From: Lomentospora prolificans
Taxonomy: Eukaryota; Ascomycota; Sordariomycetes; Microascales; Microascaceae
Direction: 5' to 3'
Assembly (NCBI GenBank): GCA_029532625.1
Contig: JARFXM010000009.1
Span: 3,162,001-3,226,000 of the forward strand
Length of the DNA stretch: 64,000 bases
The position numbers were made by a program, and so were the translations under genes. Below, piece by piece: positions 12,449-24,110 of the stretch; the first letter of the stretch is position 1, and every line of letters begins with the position of its first letter. The notes beneath the pieces are model-generated. The model did not search any database, had not been told where the DNA came from, and saw only the letters and a program-made list of their open reading frames with translations.

Positions 12449-13300
12449 ATGTACGATGCTTTTTACAGATTAAGAGATCTTGTTCAAGGTATATTGTCGA
12501 AGAAAAAAAATATGCCCCATATCACGCCTCTGGGAAGGCAGTGATCATCGGTGGCTGGCAGACTTGTTTCATTCGCTTGAGGGCTGAACTCCCTCTGCAC
12601 GTTTCAATTTCGTAGTTGCATATGGCCTCTACCTCTCTCGACGGCATTTTCACCTATTTTCCTGCAGGTCACACCATAGGAAATGCCGAGGGACATAGTT
12701 CAAAAACAATCTAAGAGGAACGTGGCGTCAAATCCTGTGCTCTTCCCGATTTGTGCCGGCACGAGCACTACATCGTGGCCTGACTATTGGATTCGCCCAC
12801 TCGAGTTCCATGTATATGGTAGTCAACAATGGGGAAGTGCTGGCAAAATAACCATCGCTCGCCGCTCGTGGTAGATAGCGTGTTTAAGCCTCTTCTCAAC
12901 TGTGTCTACCGCGACAGACGGTTTATTACAATGAGTCTGGGTCTCGTGTCAACCACTTGGGCTGGATTGAAGGGTGTGCCTCTTTTGAATGGATCGACCC
13001 ACTGTGATGGAAGGGCCAAGTCTCGTTCCTGCGGCTGGCTTGCACGGAGACTGAGGGCACGCCCTTCAAGTTGCCTTTGCCTCAAATGTAGCCCGCGGAA
13101 GCCCTCCTCGCTTTTGCGCCAAGGCCGAAGTGGGTCTGTTTCCTCTTCTTACTTTTTGTACGATGGTTGCAGGCCAAAATAATAACACCATGTCAGGTAA
13201 CGACAAGGGGTGCACTGGCCACCCTAGTACTTCGTAGAGGGAGAAAGAGTATACTTCCCTACGAAACCCGTTTTCTATGCATATTCAATACAAAAAAAAT
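12449..13300. other. Intergenic region downstream of the rhodopsin-like gene
   Basis: I see only short open frames without recognisable similarity. The first few hundred bases should contain the 3' UTR of the membrane-protein gene. Toward 13260 the sequence becomes visibly A/T-rich where the transposon relic begins. Confidence 0.5.
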
Positions 13301-13379
13301 CCATTATTCAAGTATCGCGTCTCTCCCCAAAATATAACAACATATAGAGTCTAATTTGACCGCTTTTCTAGCTATCTAC

Positions 13380-13620
13380 CAAGCCTATTTCAAGCCATCA
13401 TTAGAACCCTAGGTATAAGGTATTACAGACGTAGGTAAAGGAGGCATGGGAGGCCCTTCCAGAGTCTTTTCTTCAGGAGCAGATTCAATCTACGCCGCAG
13501 AGGTTATAGGATGTGATTAAGGCAGAGGGTAAGCATACTCGTTAGTAGATTGAATATACTCGATATTATGAAATACCTATTTTCGGGTTTAGTAAATACC
13601 TTCAGTTATATAGGAATTTC
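13380..13620 (+). pseudogene. Decayed Tc1/mariner-type transposase C-terminus
   Basis: Read from 13441, one frame gives EAWEALPESFLQEQIQ followed by STPQRL, a stop, then DVIKAEGKHTR and two stops. This resembles the C-terminal end of fungal Tc1/mariner DDE transposases, where EAWDALPE.. and SMP.RCQAVI..G are typical. The stops sit where CAG or TGG codons would be expected, so they fit C-to-T and G-to-A change as caused by repeat-induced point mutation. The surrounding 13260-13700 stretch is A/T-rich compared with its flanks. I cannot see the DDE catalytic residues or terminal inverted repeats, so this is a fragment. The family assignment rests on pattern memory and is moderate at best. Confidence 0.45.
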
Positions 13621-13639
13621 TATGGGGGTTGAAGTACTT

Positions 13640-15242
13640 AGTGAATCTTGGAGGAGGCGGGATTATTGTGGGGGTGACCTGACAAGGTGTTATTACTTAC
13701 CCATCTAACCTTCGTACTTTAGACCATTGCTGGCCACTGTTTCAACGGAGGACGGGTTGCACTTGCAATTTGTTAGTCGTTACATTGTATGTGCGTGCTT
13801 TACCCGCGTCACATGCCGCGCCTGGTTTGGTACCTAGGTGGTTGAGACATTCCTGATTGCTCGGGAACAAGAAAGGAGGGAGGGCTCCACCTCCCTTCCT
13901 CCTTCGCTTTTGACGGGATGTGAAATTTCATGGACGGAGGAGCGTTCCGAGTTGATTGTTAGGGCGGCACGCGGCAAAGCGCCCGTCATCCGTCATCGGG
14001 TTTAGTGGGAATTCTGCCTGACGGGTTCGGGTTGGGCGCGAATGAGACCATGGAGGGGCAAATGGCAGGGCTCCTTGCGAGCCAGCCCAGACATGCGAAG
14101 TATATGGTGACGAAAACAGGGGCTGGTGTAGGAGCCCTAAGCTCAGGCCCTCCTTCGTATGCAAGCCGGGTTCCTACACTACTTCGCAGGCTCTATGATC
14201 CACGGGACTGGACAGTGTATTTGTGCAAACAAATGGAAGGAAAAATAGAGTATTCCATGCATGGGCGGCGAATAGGCCTAGTGGTGTTGTGGTCGATTCG
14301 CCAGCCATGTTGGCTGCCTTTGCGCCGTCCAATCCTTGGAGGGGGTAGTAAACTGAGTGGGAATTTTCTTGCTGGCCAGCGGCCGTGACATAGGGTGGTT
14401 CAAGAAGGGTTGGATCTGTGGAAACTCCTCTATGGGATCCAAGGTCTGACAAGAGTCACGGATATCCTAGGCATGGAAATACCGCAAACGTGTTTTGACT
14501 GTGCTTATCTACCCGGGAAATCACGAAACGTGGGTAATTCGGCGACGGCCGTTGGGTTCGTCTGGATGACGTTCCAAGGCCTACGACAGGAACGGCCTAC
14601 AAGCGAGTTGAAGTTCAAGTGCACGAAGTCGGCAAGAGCGACTTTTGAATGCTTTGCGCAGGCTATCAGCCATGCCAGCCCTCTAGTTCTGGTTTAATTT
14701 TGTACAATTGATAATGAAAGAGAAAAGGAGCACTTGGAATTTTGGGTGGAAACGACCTTATTGGTCCATCATTGATCTGTACACGAAGATCATTGATGAC
14801 TCTTACATGTACTGAGGTGGGCTAGTTGACGCTGATACTTGGATCTTGAATCGCTGCTGTGCCCCAAGCCGAGTCAACCCAGCTGGCCCACCGCGCCATC
14901 GCCCACTTTCTTCCCACTTGCTTTTCACACACCACACAACCTGGGTGCTATATTTTTTTTTTTCTATTTTTTTTTTCTTCGCCCCTTTTTGGTATCCGAC
15001 CTCCGCTAGAGCGATTCGATTTTTCCCGCCTAACGTCGACTTCATTCCCACCCCTCCTGCCTTTCTGACCCGTTTAACCCTCATCCCCTTCTCTTCCGGA
15101 TCGCAAACGGTTTCTCTAGTCGTCTTGATTCCACATCTTTCCTCTTACCTCTAAAATATCTAGTATTGCGACTCCGCAACTTTGCAGGGATTCAACTCAT
15201 CGACCATTTTCTCGGGAACGCAACTACTTCCATTCTGACATC
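13640..15242. other. Intergenic region and promoter of hcr1
   Basis: No supported gene is visible. From about 14950 the plus strand is strongly pyrimidine-rich, with T runs interrupted by C, and continues as a CT-rich leader up to the ATG at 15243. That is a usual arrangement for highly expressed fungal housekeeping promoters. Confidence 0.55.
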
Positions 15243-16384
15243 ATGCCTCCCAGGAAGCAGTGGGGTACGTGTCACTCTGTGCAGCTGCGCTCCCCCTCTC
15301 CTTGAACCGTCGCATATGCGTCTCTCTTCAGCCGCGTCGTCTAGACATCACCGTTACTCATTTTCGGGCTTGCTTGATATCTTAAGTACTGACTTGATTT
15401 TTATTCTCATAATAGACGACGAAGAGGAGGACTCTAGCAGCGGGGCCTCTACCCCACCTCTCCCTCCCACCCGCCGCGCCAACAAGTTCGACGATGAAGA
15501 GGGCGAAGACAGCGACGTAGGTTCTTCTCGCGCCCTCTGCGTTCCTATGGCGGTTGCAAGAGGTTCAGCTTGACTCGGGCTTGTACTAACTCGACTATTT
15601 TAGGTTGTGGACGACTGGGATGCCGCCGAAGATTCTGAGGCGGAGCGTGAAAAGGCCAAGAAGGCTGCCGAAGCCAAGGCCAAGGCCGATGCTGAAGCTG
15701 CCGCTAACAAAAAATCCAAGGCTCAACGAATTGCGGAACTCAAAGAGCAGCGAGCAGCTGCTCTGGCTGCAGCCGACGAGTTTGGTGACGAGACCGAGGC
15801 TGACCGCCGTGCCCGCCTCCGACGCACCGAGAAGGAGGCAGATTTGAAGCATGCCGAAGACCTTTTCGGTGATATAGGTGTTCCCTCGGGCCGCACCGCC
15901 ACCAAGGCTGGTGCTGCTGTTGCCGTTGACAATAAGGACCCCAACAACACCGTCAACATCGCTGCTCTGCCCCTCTTCAATCCCGCAACCAAGTCGCAAT
16001 TCGAGGCTCTCCGCACCACCCTTGTGCCCTTGATCGGCCAGCACTCCAAGAAGCCTCACTACACGCTCTTCTTGCAAGAGTTCGCTAAGCAGCTCGCAAA
16101 GGATCTTCCTAGTGACCAGGTCAAGAAAATTGCTAGCACTCTCACTGCTCTTAGCAACGAGAAGCTCAAGGAAGAGAAGGCCGCGGAGAAGGGCGGAAAG
16201 AAGAGCAAGGCCCAGAAGACTAAGGTCTCCGTTGTGGCCAATCGTCCCAAGGAAGACTTGGCCACTTATGACGATGACTTTGGAGAGTAAGTTGGCTCTC
16301 ACTTTCTTTCTAGATGTTGCTTGATGCTGCAAATATGTGCTAATCACTTCTTTTTTTCTCTTTTGTAGTGATGACTTCATGTGA
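15243..16384 (+). CDS. hcr1: Eukaryotic translation initiation factor 3 subunit j
   Basis: eIF3j/HCR1 is a loosely attached eIF3 subunit that binds the 40S ribosome near the decoding site and helps scanning, 40S maturation and termination. Exons are 15243-15264, 15416-15516, 15604-16286 and 16369-16384, giving 273 aa. The introns are 151, 87 and 82 bp with GTACGT, GTAGGT and GTAAGT donors. The first exon encodes only MPPRKQWG/D, and the last adds the acidic DDFM end, so both tiny exons depend on splicing. The N-terminus holds the conserved W-D-D-E acidic motif, followed by an Ala/Lys/Glu-rich coiled coil (about residues 45-110). A conserved core follows with FNPATKSQFEALR and HYTLFLQEFAKQLAKDL. 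The length matches fungal eIF3j (about 265-275 aa). The gene converges on the GH5 gene, with 623 bp between the stop codons. Confidence 0.95.
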
Positions 16385-17007
16385 ACACGGCCCTAGCGCG
16401 TACATGGTTGATGGAAGTTCTGCTAGAGATTACGGTCTTGTCCTCTTGCCCGGATGCTCGAGACTAGAAGCACGTCGAGTGCCCAAGTGGCACTACCAAA
16501 CCCCGCCCGATTCTTTTCTCGGAAGTTATCACCGAGTAACTCTGATTGCTGGAGATCGGTGGTGGCGCGTCATGAAGTGGTGCCGGGATGTGATGAAGTC
16601 GCCAAGATGCCTTTCACTCGCCCCGGCAACCCTCATGTCGCCGCAACTGATTTACTGAATTTATCAGTAGAGAGTTGTGGCGGGCTTGTCCCCCTGGTAG
16701 GGGACGATGCATTTTTTTTTTTTTTTTTGGGGGGGGTGAAGTTGGAAAATATGTTGAGCCATGTGGGAGGAAGCATTAATGATGGCCCATCGTAGGGAAC
16801 TCGCACCTCGCCCACGACCAACCTATGCAGTGTTGCAATAGCCTCTCTGCTTTTTACTAGGATCCGAGAATACTTAGATTGATTTTTCTTCTATTTTTTT
16901 TTTAAAAGCGTTATCGAATCTGTTTACAATTAACAAGACTTGCTACCTCGGTGATATATTCTCGTGGCATGATGCCTATTAGCCCATGGTGATTTCGCTT
17001 CTGCTTG
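16385..17007. other. Convergent 3' spacer between hcr1 and the GH5 gene
   Basis: This 623-bp stretch must hold both 3' UTRs. A T17-G8 block lies at 16712-16736. No open frame here looks coding. Confidence 0.6.
16712..16736 (+). repeat. T17-G8 homopolymer block
   Basis: A run of 17 T is followed directly by 8 G in the 3' flank of hcr1. The abrupt switch makes the length prone to sequencing error. Confidence 0.85.
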
Positions 17008-18433
17008 TCACTCGACGCCTTCTGATAGAGGGCATGGAATAGTTGGCAGGCCCTCGTCTACGCCGATATCTACTCCTTGGCTCATCTTAGTAAAGTGCTT
17101 CCTGATAAGCTTGATCCTGTTGTTGACGGCGTCCGAGTTGGTAGGGTCGCCGTACTTCATAGTGAAGCCGTCGTCGTGCTCAACCCAATCCTATCCGCGG
17201 CGAACATCTGTGGTTAGAACCGAAAGCGGTGGTCGTGTTGGGGAGGGGGTGGATGATTTAGGGACGTTCAATGGGGGACACTCACATTGCAGTCCGGCAT
17301 GTCCCTGCCAAACAGGCTCCAAAAGGTATCTCCAATCACGGCATCGCTCTCTTCGATGATGCGGAAGAACTCAGGGAGCGGATCGCCGCCGGCGCCGGGG
17401 TTATCGTCGGGGGTCCAGCCGTACTCGCCGACGAAGAGGGGGCGGCCGGCGGCCTCGAGCTTGGCGATGTCGGACCTGAGCTTGGAAGGGTCGACGGGGT
17501 AGAAGTGGTCTGAGAAGATGTCGACCTCGTCGACGTCGAAGTGGGTGGTGTTGATGCCGTAGGTGCCGTCGACGAAGAGCTTGGAGGGGGCAAGATCCTT
17601 GACGTGGCGGGCGATGTCGCGGACCCAGTGGGCGGGGCAGTTCATGTCGCCCCAGGAGGGCCCGAGGAGCTCGTTGCCGGACTCGATGGCGAAGATGGTA
17701 GGGTCGTCGGCGAGGGTGAGGTTCGTGAGGGGGTTGAGATGGGTGAGGAGGGTGGTGATGTAGGACTTGAAGGAGGCGACGATGGCGGGGTCTTCGTAGA
17801 AGGCCATGATGGCGGGGTTGGTGGAGTCTCTTGATTGCGTGAAGTTGTGGCCTGCCCAGCGGAGGAAGTCGAACTTGCCGCCGTGGTAGTAGTCCTATAT
17901 GGATGTGACATCGCCCCGTTAACGGGTCTGTCTCTCTTGCACTAACAAGGGCTTTTGCTCCGCCGCCGGGAGGCCCCGGGGGAAGGGGGTTATCTGAGTC
18001 TCACATAGTTGTCTACCAGCGGGACCATCAGTCTGATTCCGTGCTGTCTCGCTTGATAAATGGCCCAGTCGATGGACTCCCAGGCATCCTCGTTGATAAC
18101 ACCCTCCTCGGGCATCAGACTCAACGGAGAACCCGTATTAGAGCCCAGAGTGTGCGCTCGAATCATGGTTCCTCCCAGGGCCTTGACGACGCGCATCATC
18201 TCCGTTACGCGGTCGGGGTGGGGATAGCTAATCTTTTTGGGCTCGTAAAACGGCTCGCCATCCGGAGGGACGACATTTTCGTCCAGGGCTATCCAGTAGA
18301 CGTTGGGCCCGACGGCCTTCCATTCGGTGCCGTTCAGGTAGAGGTGGGTGCCCTCGCGGGTGACGGGTATGTCGCGAAGATCACCTGCGGCGAGGGCCAG
18401 GGCTGAAAGGGACAGGGTCACGGCGAACTTCAT
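17008..18433 (-). CDS. Secreted glycoside hydrolase family 5 enzyme (endo-beta-1,4-mannanase-like)
   Basis: This is a retaining (beta/alpha)8-barrel glycosidase, probably acting on mannan or related plant polysaccharide outside the cell. Exons are 18433-18005, 17894-17286 and 17190-17008, with introns of 110 and 95 bp, all in phase 0; the product is 406 aa. The start at 18433 gives a clean signal peptide (MKFAVTLSLSALALAAG). The in-frame ATG at 18454 would add seven polar residues in front and is less likely. The family pattern for this fungal mannanase-type clade is visible: YWIALDENV, RAHTLG, VPLVDN, then ESGNELLG with acid/base candidate E218 and FVGEYGW with nucleophile candidate E300, and the C-terminal DWVEHDDGF. 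No carbohydrate-binding module is seen. Substrate assignment is by family resemblance only; other GH5 activities are possible. Confidence 0.85.
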
Positions 18434-19620
18434 TTTGGAGTAGGTCACTAGCATTCATGAGGAAAGGGAAAGGGGCATGCGGCGACGTCGATAACCTCGC
18501 CAAATGCTTTCTCGATTGAGGGAGAGGACGCAATGACTGCTAATATATACAGACTGGCACTCTCAATTACTGGGACATTCATCAACTGGGGGCAAGACGA
18601 TTCCCCTAGTCCCCAGTTACAAGATAATAGACACAAGAAAAATAAAGTATGACAATAATAATAATAATAATTCGAATTTACCACGCCCGCTTTGGAGGTT
18701 GAACCGGTCGGTTGGAGTGTGGTGGTGCGTCGCGGGGGCGGCAGTTTAAAGGCGGACCAGGGTTCTCCGAAGAACGCTTTCAGAAAATGGCGCGAAGAGT
18801 GGGTTAAAAAGAATAGAAGGTTGAGCACATATAATGAAGAGAGTAAAACTGAAGATAAAGGGAAGGACCTGGCAAAGCCTGCCCGACTCCACCGGCCGAT
18901 GATTTGGGTCTTCAGTGGATCGTAGCCTTGAGAGTTAATGATAAGCATTGATTCAATGGTTCCCGGCATTCAAACAACCCGGGGAACGGTGGTGCGCAGC
19001 TGGTGCGGCGTGAATCCCGGAGGGGAGGCGGACAGCTGGCAAGAGGCGGAGGAGCTAGCGCGAACGGGCGCTCGGTACAAAGGTAAACTGGGATCCATGG
19101 ATGGCATCCCCGGAGAGTCGCAAGGATTTGGGGAATTTGGGACTGTTGCAATGGCCGGGGAACCCTGATGTCTCCGAACCTGGCACCGATGGAAGGAAAT
19201 TCGGTGCTCTCAAATCAATTCGAGGTTGGGAAATTGGGCCTGTTGCGGGAGTGCTGACAAAGGGAAGAAGCCTGGAGCCTTGGAGCCTGGGGCGATGGAC
19301 AGTGGGCAATGCACTCGCTGAAAATTGGCCCATTGGCGGCATTCATCGTCCCTGATCCATTGATGGATGTCGGAAAATAGCTGGCAGGGATCCGCAATTA
19401 TTATTATTAGTTAGTGAACAATGACTGCCAGAAGGTGTTTTTTTGCGGCGACAGGCTAACTTTTTGTTCGGCTGGGAGAAATCCATCCACAGTAGCTTCC
19501 AACACCTTTCCTCTCCCATTCCCCTTTCTCATCCACCCCCTCTTCCTCCGAACCCGTACCACCACCCCCGGAACCGGCCTCGTACGCTTTTCAAACCGCG
19601 ATCCCGGGGTGAATGCCAGA
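18434..19620. other. Divergent promoter region between the GH5 gene and per1
   Basis: This 1.2-kb spacer drives two divergent genes. It holds an (AAT)n microsatellite near 18654-18671, another ATT-type repeat near 19396-19411, and a CT-rich leader from about 19495 up to the per1 ATG. The long open frame on the minus strand between 18448 and 18969 reads through low-complexity Tyr and Phe stretches and does not look coding. Confidence 0.55.
18654..18671 (+). repeat. (AAT)n microsatellite
   Basis: About six AAT units, roughly 220 bp upstream of the GH5 start codon. Confidence 0.85.
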
Positions 19621-21025
19621 ATGTCGCCGCAACAGGGTTGGGTCCGGCGCCCCGTGCTCGTCCTCACCCTCGCCGTTGTCATCCTCTTCCTGGCCGCCGG
19701 CGCCGACGCTTCCGCTGGCGACCGACTGCCGGCTTTCAAGGAGTGTGTGACGGTATGCATTCACCTGCGGCGCGTTTTCGCGTCTTGTTCCCCCCCCAAC
19801 CCCATCCCGCCAGTGGGACATGAGCTGGGCTCCCTTCGAGAGGATTGGTGCCGGAGCTTCCTCATGGCGCTGAACACAGGGCTAACCACGCGCGCCGAGT
19901 CATAGCAATGCCAAGAGGACAAATGCGGCCCCGAAAGGAGCCCCATGCACATCCGTACGCCTTCCCCTTCCCCCGACATCTAGAATCTCCGCTCCCTATA
20001 TCGTCGATCATAAACAATTCCCGGCAACAGCTATATATGACTGACATTCACCTGGCTCCGCGAATCCACAGCCCTCTACCGACGCCTCCTCCTCTGGGAC
20101 TGCCCCGCCGAGTGCGACTACGCCTGCCAACACGTAGTAACGAACCACCGCCTCACCTATGGCGCCCCCGTCGTCCAATTCTACGGCAAATGGCCCTTCA
20201 TCCGCGCCCTCGGCATGCAGGAGCCCCTCAGCGTCCTCTTCTCCCTAGGCAACCTCTGGGCCCATGCCCAAGGCCTCCGCAAGCTCCGCGCCGCCATTCC
20301 CCCTTCCTACCGCCTCCTCCGCTGGTACAAACTCTTCGCTTACGCCGGCATCACCTCGTGGATCTTCAGCGCCGCCTTCCACACTCGTGACTTTCGCTTC
20401 ACCGAGGAGATGGACTACTTCGCCGCCGGCGGCAGCGTCCTCTACGGCTTTTACTACACCCCGATCCGCATCTTCCGCCTCGACAGGCCCACCCACAGGG
20501 TCAGGTCCGCCCTCAAGGCCTGGACCGTCCTCTGCTGCTGCCTCTACGTCGCACACGTCGCCTACCTCAAGGGCGTCAAGTGGGACTACACCTACAACAT
20601 GGCCGCCAACGTCGTCATCGGCGTCACCCAGAACCTGCTCTGGTGCTGGTTTAGCGCCCGGAGGTATATGCAGTCAAAGGCCCCCTGGACCCTGCTGCCC
20701 ATCCTCGTCGTGTCGTGGATCACCCTCGCCATGAGCTTGGAGCTGTTCGATTTCCCACCCTTGTGGGGAAGTCTGGATGCGCATGCCCTCTGGCACTTTG
20801 GCACCATTGCGCCGGCCATGGTGTGGTACAAGTGAGTCTTTATCTTTTCTTTTTCCATTCCTTGTTGTCTTTTTTTTTTGGCTTTTTTTTCCTTTTCTTT
20901 TCTTTCCAAGCTTGGATCGGATTTTGCCGAGACTCGAGCTAACTGATTTCTCCTATAGGTTTTTACTCATGGATGCGCTTGATGACCTTGGCGGCTCCAA
21001 AAAATTGAACATGTTGAAGGACTAA
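19621..21025 (+). CDS. per1: PER1/PGAP3-like GPI-anchor lipid remodelling protein
   Basis: PER1 acts in the endoplasmic reticulum membrane, where it removes the sn-2 fatty acid of GPI anchors so that the lipid can be remodelled before GPI proteins leave the ER. Exons are 19621-19752, 19906-19954, 20072-20831 and 20959-21025, giving 335 aa. Introns are 153, 117 and 127 bp. The N-terminus is a signal/anchor segment followed by SAGDRLPAFKECVTxC, the PER1 hallmark. Next come a Cys-rich lumenal part (CDYACQH) and several membrane spans. The conserved histidine motifs are intact: AFHTRDF in the first half and LWHFGTIAPA near the end. Exon 2 is only 49 nt and supplies the CQEDKCG cysteines. The length fits the family (about 320-360 aa). 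The gene converges with the unknown gene at 21.4 kb. Confidence 0.93.
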
Positions 21026-21419
21026 ATGTTGCCTTGCAACCTCTCTGTCCGCTTATGATCTTATCTTGTAACGGAGAAAGCCTTGATTAGCTTTCTAACC
21101 ATGTATAATTATTAGTAAAACAAAGGTAATACGATGTGGACATGGATGTTTGACGGACTGGTGCCTTTTGAAATTTGATCTCAAAATGGGCTGGGCTGGT
21201 ATAAGGGAGCCTATTCTCGCTTGTTTTCTCCGCAGTCGCTCATAACCCTCCGAAAGTACGCCTAACCCTTCTTAAAAATCATAAGTACAAGGTAAAAGTC
21301 GTAATGATACATTAGGAAGCCATATTCGCAAGGCCGTGTACATCCCAAGTAAACCCTCCATCTCCAGGACGTGTATATATTATCTATGCAATAAATAAAT
21401 ATATCTCCCCCCCGAAGCA
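21026..21419. other. Convergent 3' spacer between per1 and the 21.4-kb gene
   Basis: A 394-bp A/T-leaning spacer with AATAAATAAATA near 21389-21402 on the plus strand. No coding signal is seen. Confidence 0.6.
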
Positions 21420-21730
21420 TCAACCTCCGAGTGCCCAAGGAACCGCCCACGGTAGTTCAAACTCCGGCATTAACGCCAGTAGGTACGGCGCGAAGATCCC
21501 CATGAAGAAGCCGCCCGAGGCAAGGGCCAGCATGACTGCCAAAGTAAGGGAGGGGGAGATTTCGCGCTCGTGCCAGCGCTGCCGGAGTTGGATGGTGCCG
21601 ATGTGGGCGTGGAACAGCTCGCTGTCGACATTTCCGTGGGCATCGGGGTCGAGCGCGGGAGAGGGGCGTTGGGACTGCTTGCTTTCGGCTCTTTAATCGC
21701 TGGAATCGAAATTCCTCTTGTTAGCTTTGT

Positions 21731-21769
<39 letters not shown>

Positions 21770-22315
21770 TTTTTCATAGCCGTCTGCACTATACAAAGCG
21801 GGCCGATGCAGTTTGGAATTGGTCCTGGGGAAAGTTGGTAAATCTTACAGCAGTGTAAGGCACACGTCACCCTGCAACTTAGCCTTAAGCTCCAGCTCGA
21901 CGTCGAGATTCAACCCGATATGCAGCCTCGCTGACCTATTCTTTGCGTTTCCGAGGTCGGGCACGGGCGCCGGGTTGGATAGCGACTTGGTGATGTGGTT
22001 TCCGTTTCCCGGTTTGAAATTGATGTTTTGCATCCCATTGTTCAGCATGCTGTTTTGTTTCGCGATATTCGCCAGGCTAGCGGCCTTTCTCTTTCTCCGC
22101 CTGCGGCGACGACCGCTGCCCGCGCTGTTGGCGGTGCTGTTGGCGGTGCTGGCGCGCGACTCCGTGGTCGCGGAGTAGGCGGTCTCGGAAGCGGAGTCAT
22201 CAACGGGCTCTCCTACGTCGAGGTAGATGTCGCGTTTTAATTGTGTCGGCTTCTGGTCGCGGTCGTCGGAGTAGACGGGTTTAAAAGTGCCCAAGGGGAT
22301 GGTGGAGGGAGACAT
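21420..22315 (-). CDS. Fungal protein of unknown function with a C-terminal membrane segment
   Basis: I do not recognise a named family. Exon 1 is 22315-21849, ending with donor GTAAGA. It encodes a polar N-terminus, a poly-Arg/Lys stretch near residue 70 (RRRRRRKRK), and a hydrophobic-alternating segment LNLDVELELKAKLQGD before the splice. Exon 2 ends at the TGA at 21420-21422 and encodes HIGTIQLRQRWHEREISPS, one strong transmembrane helix (LAVMLALASGGFFMGIFAP) and a short tail. The product would be about 245 aa. The intron contains a GCTAAC branch site and a 35-bp CT microsatellite. The best acceptor (TTCCAG, exon from 21699) fits the phase but puts TAA in frame at 21695-21693; AAAG acceptors at 21691 or 21682 avoid it. 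The exon 2 start is therefore uncertain. It may be a tail-anchored or lipid-interacting protein, but that is a guess. Confidence 0.65.
21732..21766 (+). repeat. (CT)n microsatellite, 35 bp
   Basis: A perfect CT repeat inside the intron of the minus-strand gene at 21420-22315. It reads as GA on the coding strand, upstream of the branch site. Confidence 0.92.
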
Positions 22316-24110
22316 GGTGACTCGGGTCGGAGGGATCAAGAAAGTTGCGCGGGGTTGGTGGGAGGGGACAGTCTTTGCTCTAGCGACTCAGCGGAGTCAT
22401 AGAATAGGCAAACCTATCACTGCCGGACGCCGTGATGAGCTTTCGATCCGATGCGGGGAGAGAAGGGACTGGGAGAGAGGAATACGGAAGGAACTGAGAG
22501 CGTTGGTAAAAGAGGTGGGGGAGGGGGGGGCGGGGAGGAGAATCGTGGATCAGCTTGGAAAACGCCCGTCGATCATATTAATAGGATCCAGTCCCAGGGC
22601 TGCCGTCGGTTTCAACAGATTGGATTCTCGAAGCTTGGTCGCGTGCGTGGGACGCGAGGGTGGTGGGGTTATTGGAATCCAGGGGCGCAGAGGAAGGATT
22701 GCATCCCAAGTTGCGATGTCGCTTTCAACAAGACTCAAGACGATTTGAGGTCTGTCGCGGCTAAAAAAGTGCTGGTGAGCCCAGCTCTGGAAGCTCCTGC
22801 GGGCTGGAGCCTGCCCGAAACACGCCCCGAGCACAACTCGTACGATGAGCCTGAGGACTGAAACGTTGTTTTGAACCCTGGTATTCCCGATCCTCAACGC
22901 TGGCGAATTATAGGGCGATTATTTGCGCCTTTCGAACCGTGAGTTATCGCGACGTAAAATGGCAATTTTTATCTGATGTTCAGTATCGATGGCGGGATTA
23001 AGGATTTTTTGTCTTTTTTCTCTTCTTGTTTTGGGATGAGGTCACAGGCTCCACACTACTTCGAACATATATCTTCTACGTACTGTATCCTTCGAGGTTG
23101 GCAAGTTGGACTACTGACACTAACACGGGCTAGGCCAACGGTTCGTATTCCCGTGTACAGTGCACATTCATCATTGATGTGTATTGCAGGTGTCACAGCA
23201 CATTCACCGAGACCATGGCAGGTGGCAAACGCAACCAATTGAATCCGTTCCAATGCGACGTGCAACATGAACACATTGCAAGCACCAGGACATAAACTAG
23301 ACCAACCATGCCAAAGTTGCCCGCCCTTCTCGGCCAATAATACTAATTTCTGTAGCATCATGTCGTTCCTTGCTCGCTGGCGGCCAGTGGAAAGTCTATG
23401 GCGGAATGCTTGCAAATGTGCGAAGTACATTCAATTTTTGTATCAATGCCCCACCACCAATATTTTGATGCGAAAACCCGTCAACAAAAGATACCTTACA
23501 TAATAGGTAGGTTCGAGAAAGGAGAGCCGCCATGAGCCCAGATCGCCGGCCGTCCGGATAACCAACTCCTCAAGATTAATCCCTTGTCCTCGGATGAAAA
23601 CAAAGTCCAAAAATATTGCAACAACTCTTCAGACGAAGAGACCAGTTGAATCCAACCAAAAACGCCTCCCTTCACAGACAGTCTCGCCTCCACAGTGGTC
23701 GTGGGGTTGTGCCTAGTTCCTTGACACAACCCCCGTCTTCTTCGTTTTTAATCATGATTCGATGTCGGGGGCCGTAGCTCGTTGCCTTTGCCGTAATGGC
23801 CTCAATCTGCTACACTAGAACACGATGAACTCATCTAAGTCTTGTCGTGCCGCGACCTCCGGGCTTCCGCGCCTATTTAGCGGGACTAGCCGGACTAGCC
23901 CACTCTTAAGAGCTGACGGCGCTGGCTGGGAGTGCTGATGATAGTGCGAATGTTCCGCCATAGTCTCTCGGCAGGCCCTCGTTGACCAGACTCCGCCAAC
24001 CGCTCGCTTGCATCACTATCACGGAGCCGCGGAGCTGCCAACTGGCAAACCTACAGTCTCCGAGTACCCGGTGTTGTAAAAGTTGAAGCACTACCAAATG
24101 TTGCAATTTC
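22316..24110. other. Intergenic region between the 21.4-kb gene and the bHLH gene
   Basis: About 1.8 kb with the promoter of the unknown gene at the left and the 3' flank of the bHLH gene at the right. A purine-rich block lies near 22500-22550. No open frame shows a recognisable domain or splice pattern. Confidence 0.5.

Noticed and set aside
18448..18969. 173-codon open frame on the minus strand upstream of the GH5 gene
   Set aside because: It runs through an AAT microsatellite (poly-Tyr) and promoter sequence and has no domain; it lies in the leader of the GH5 gene.
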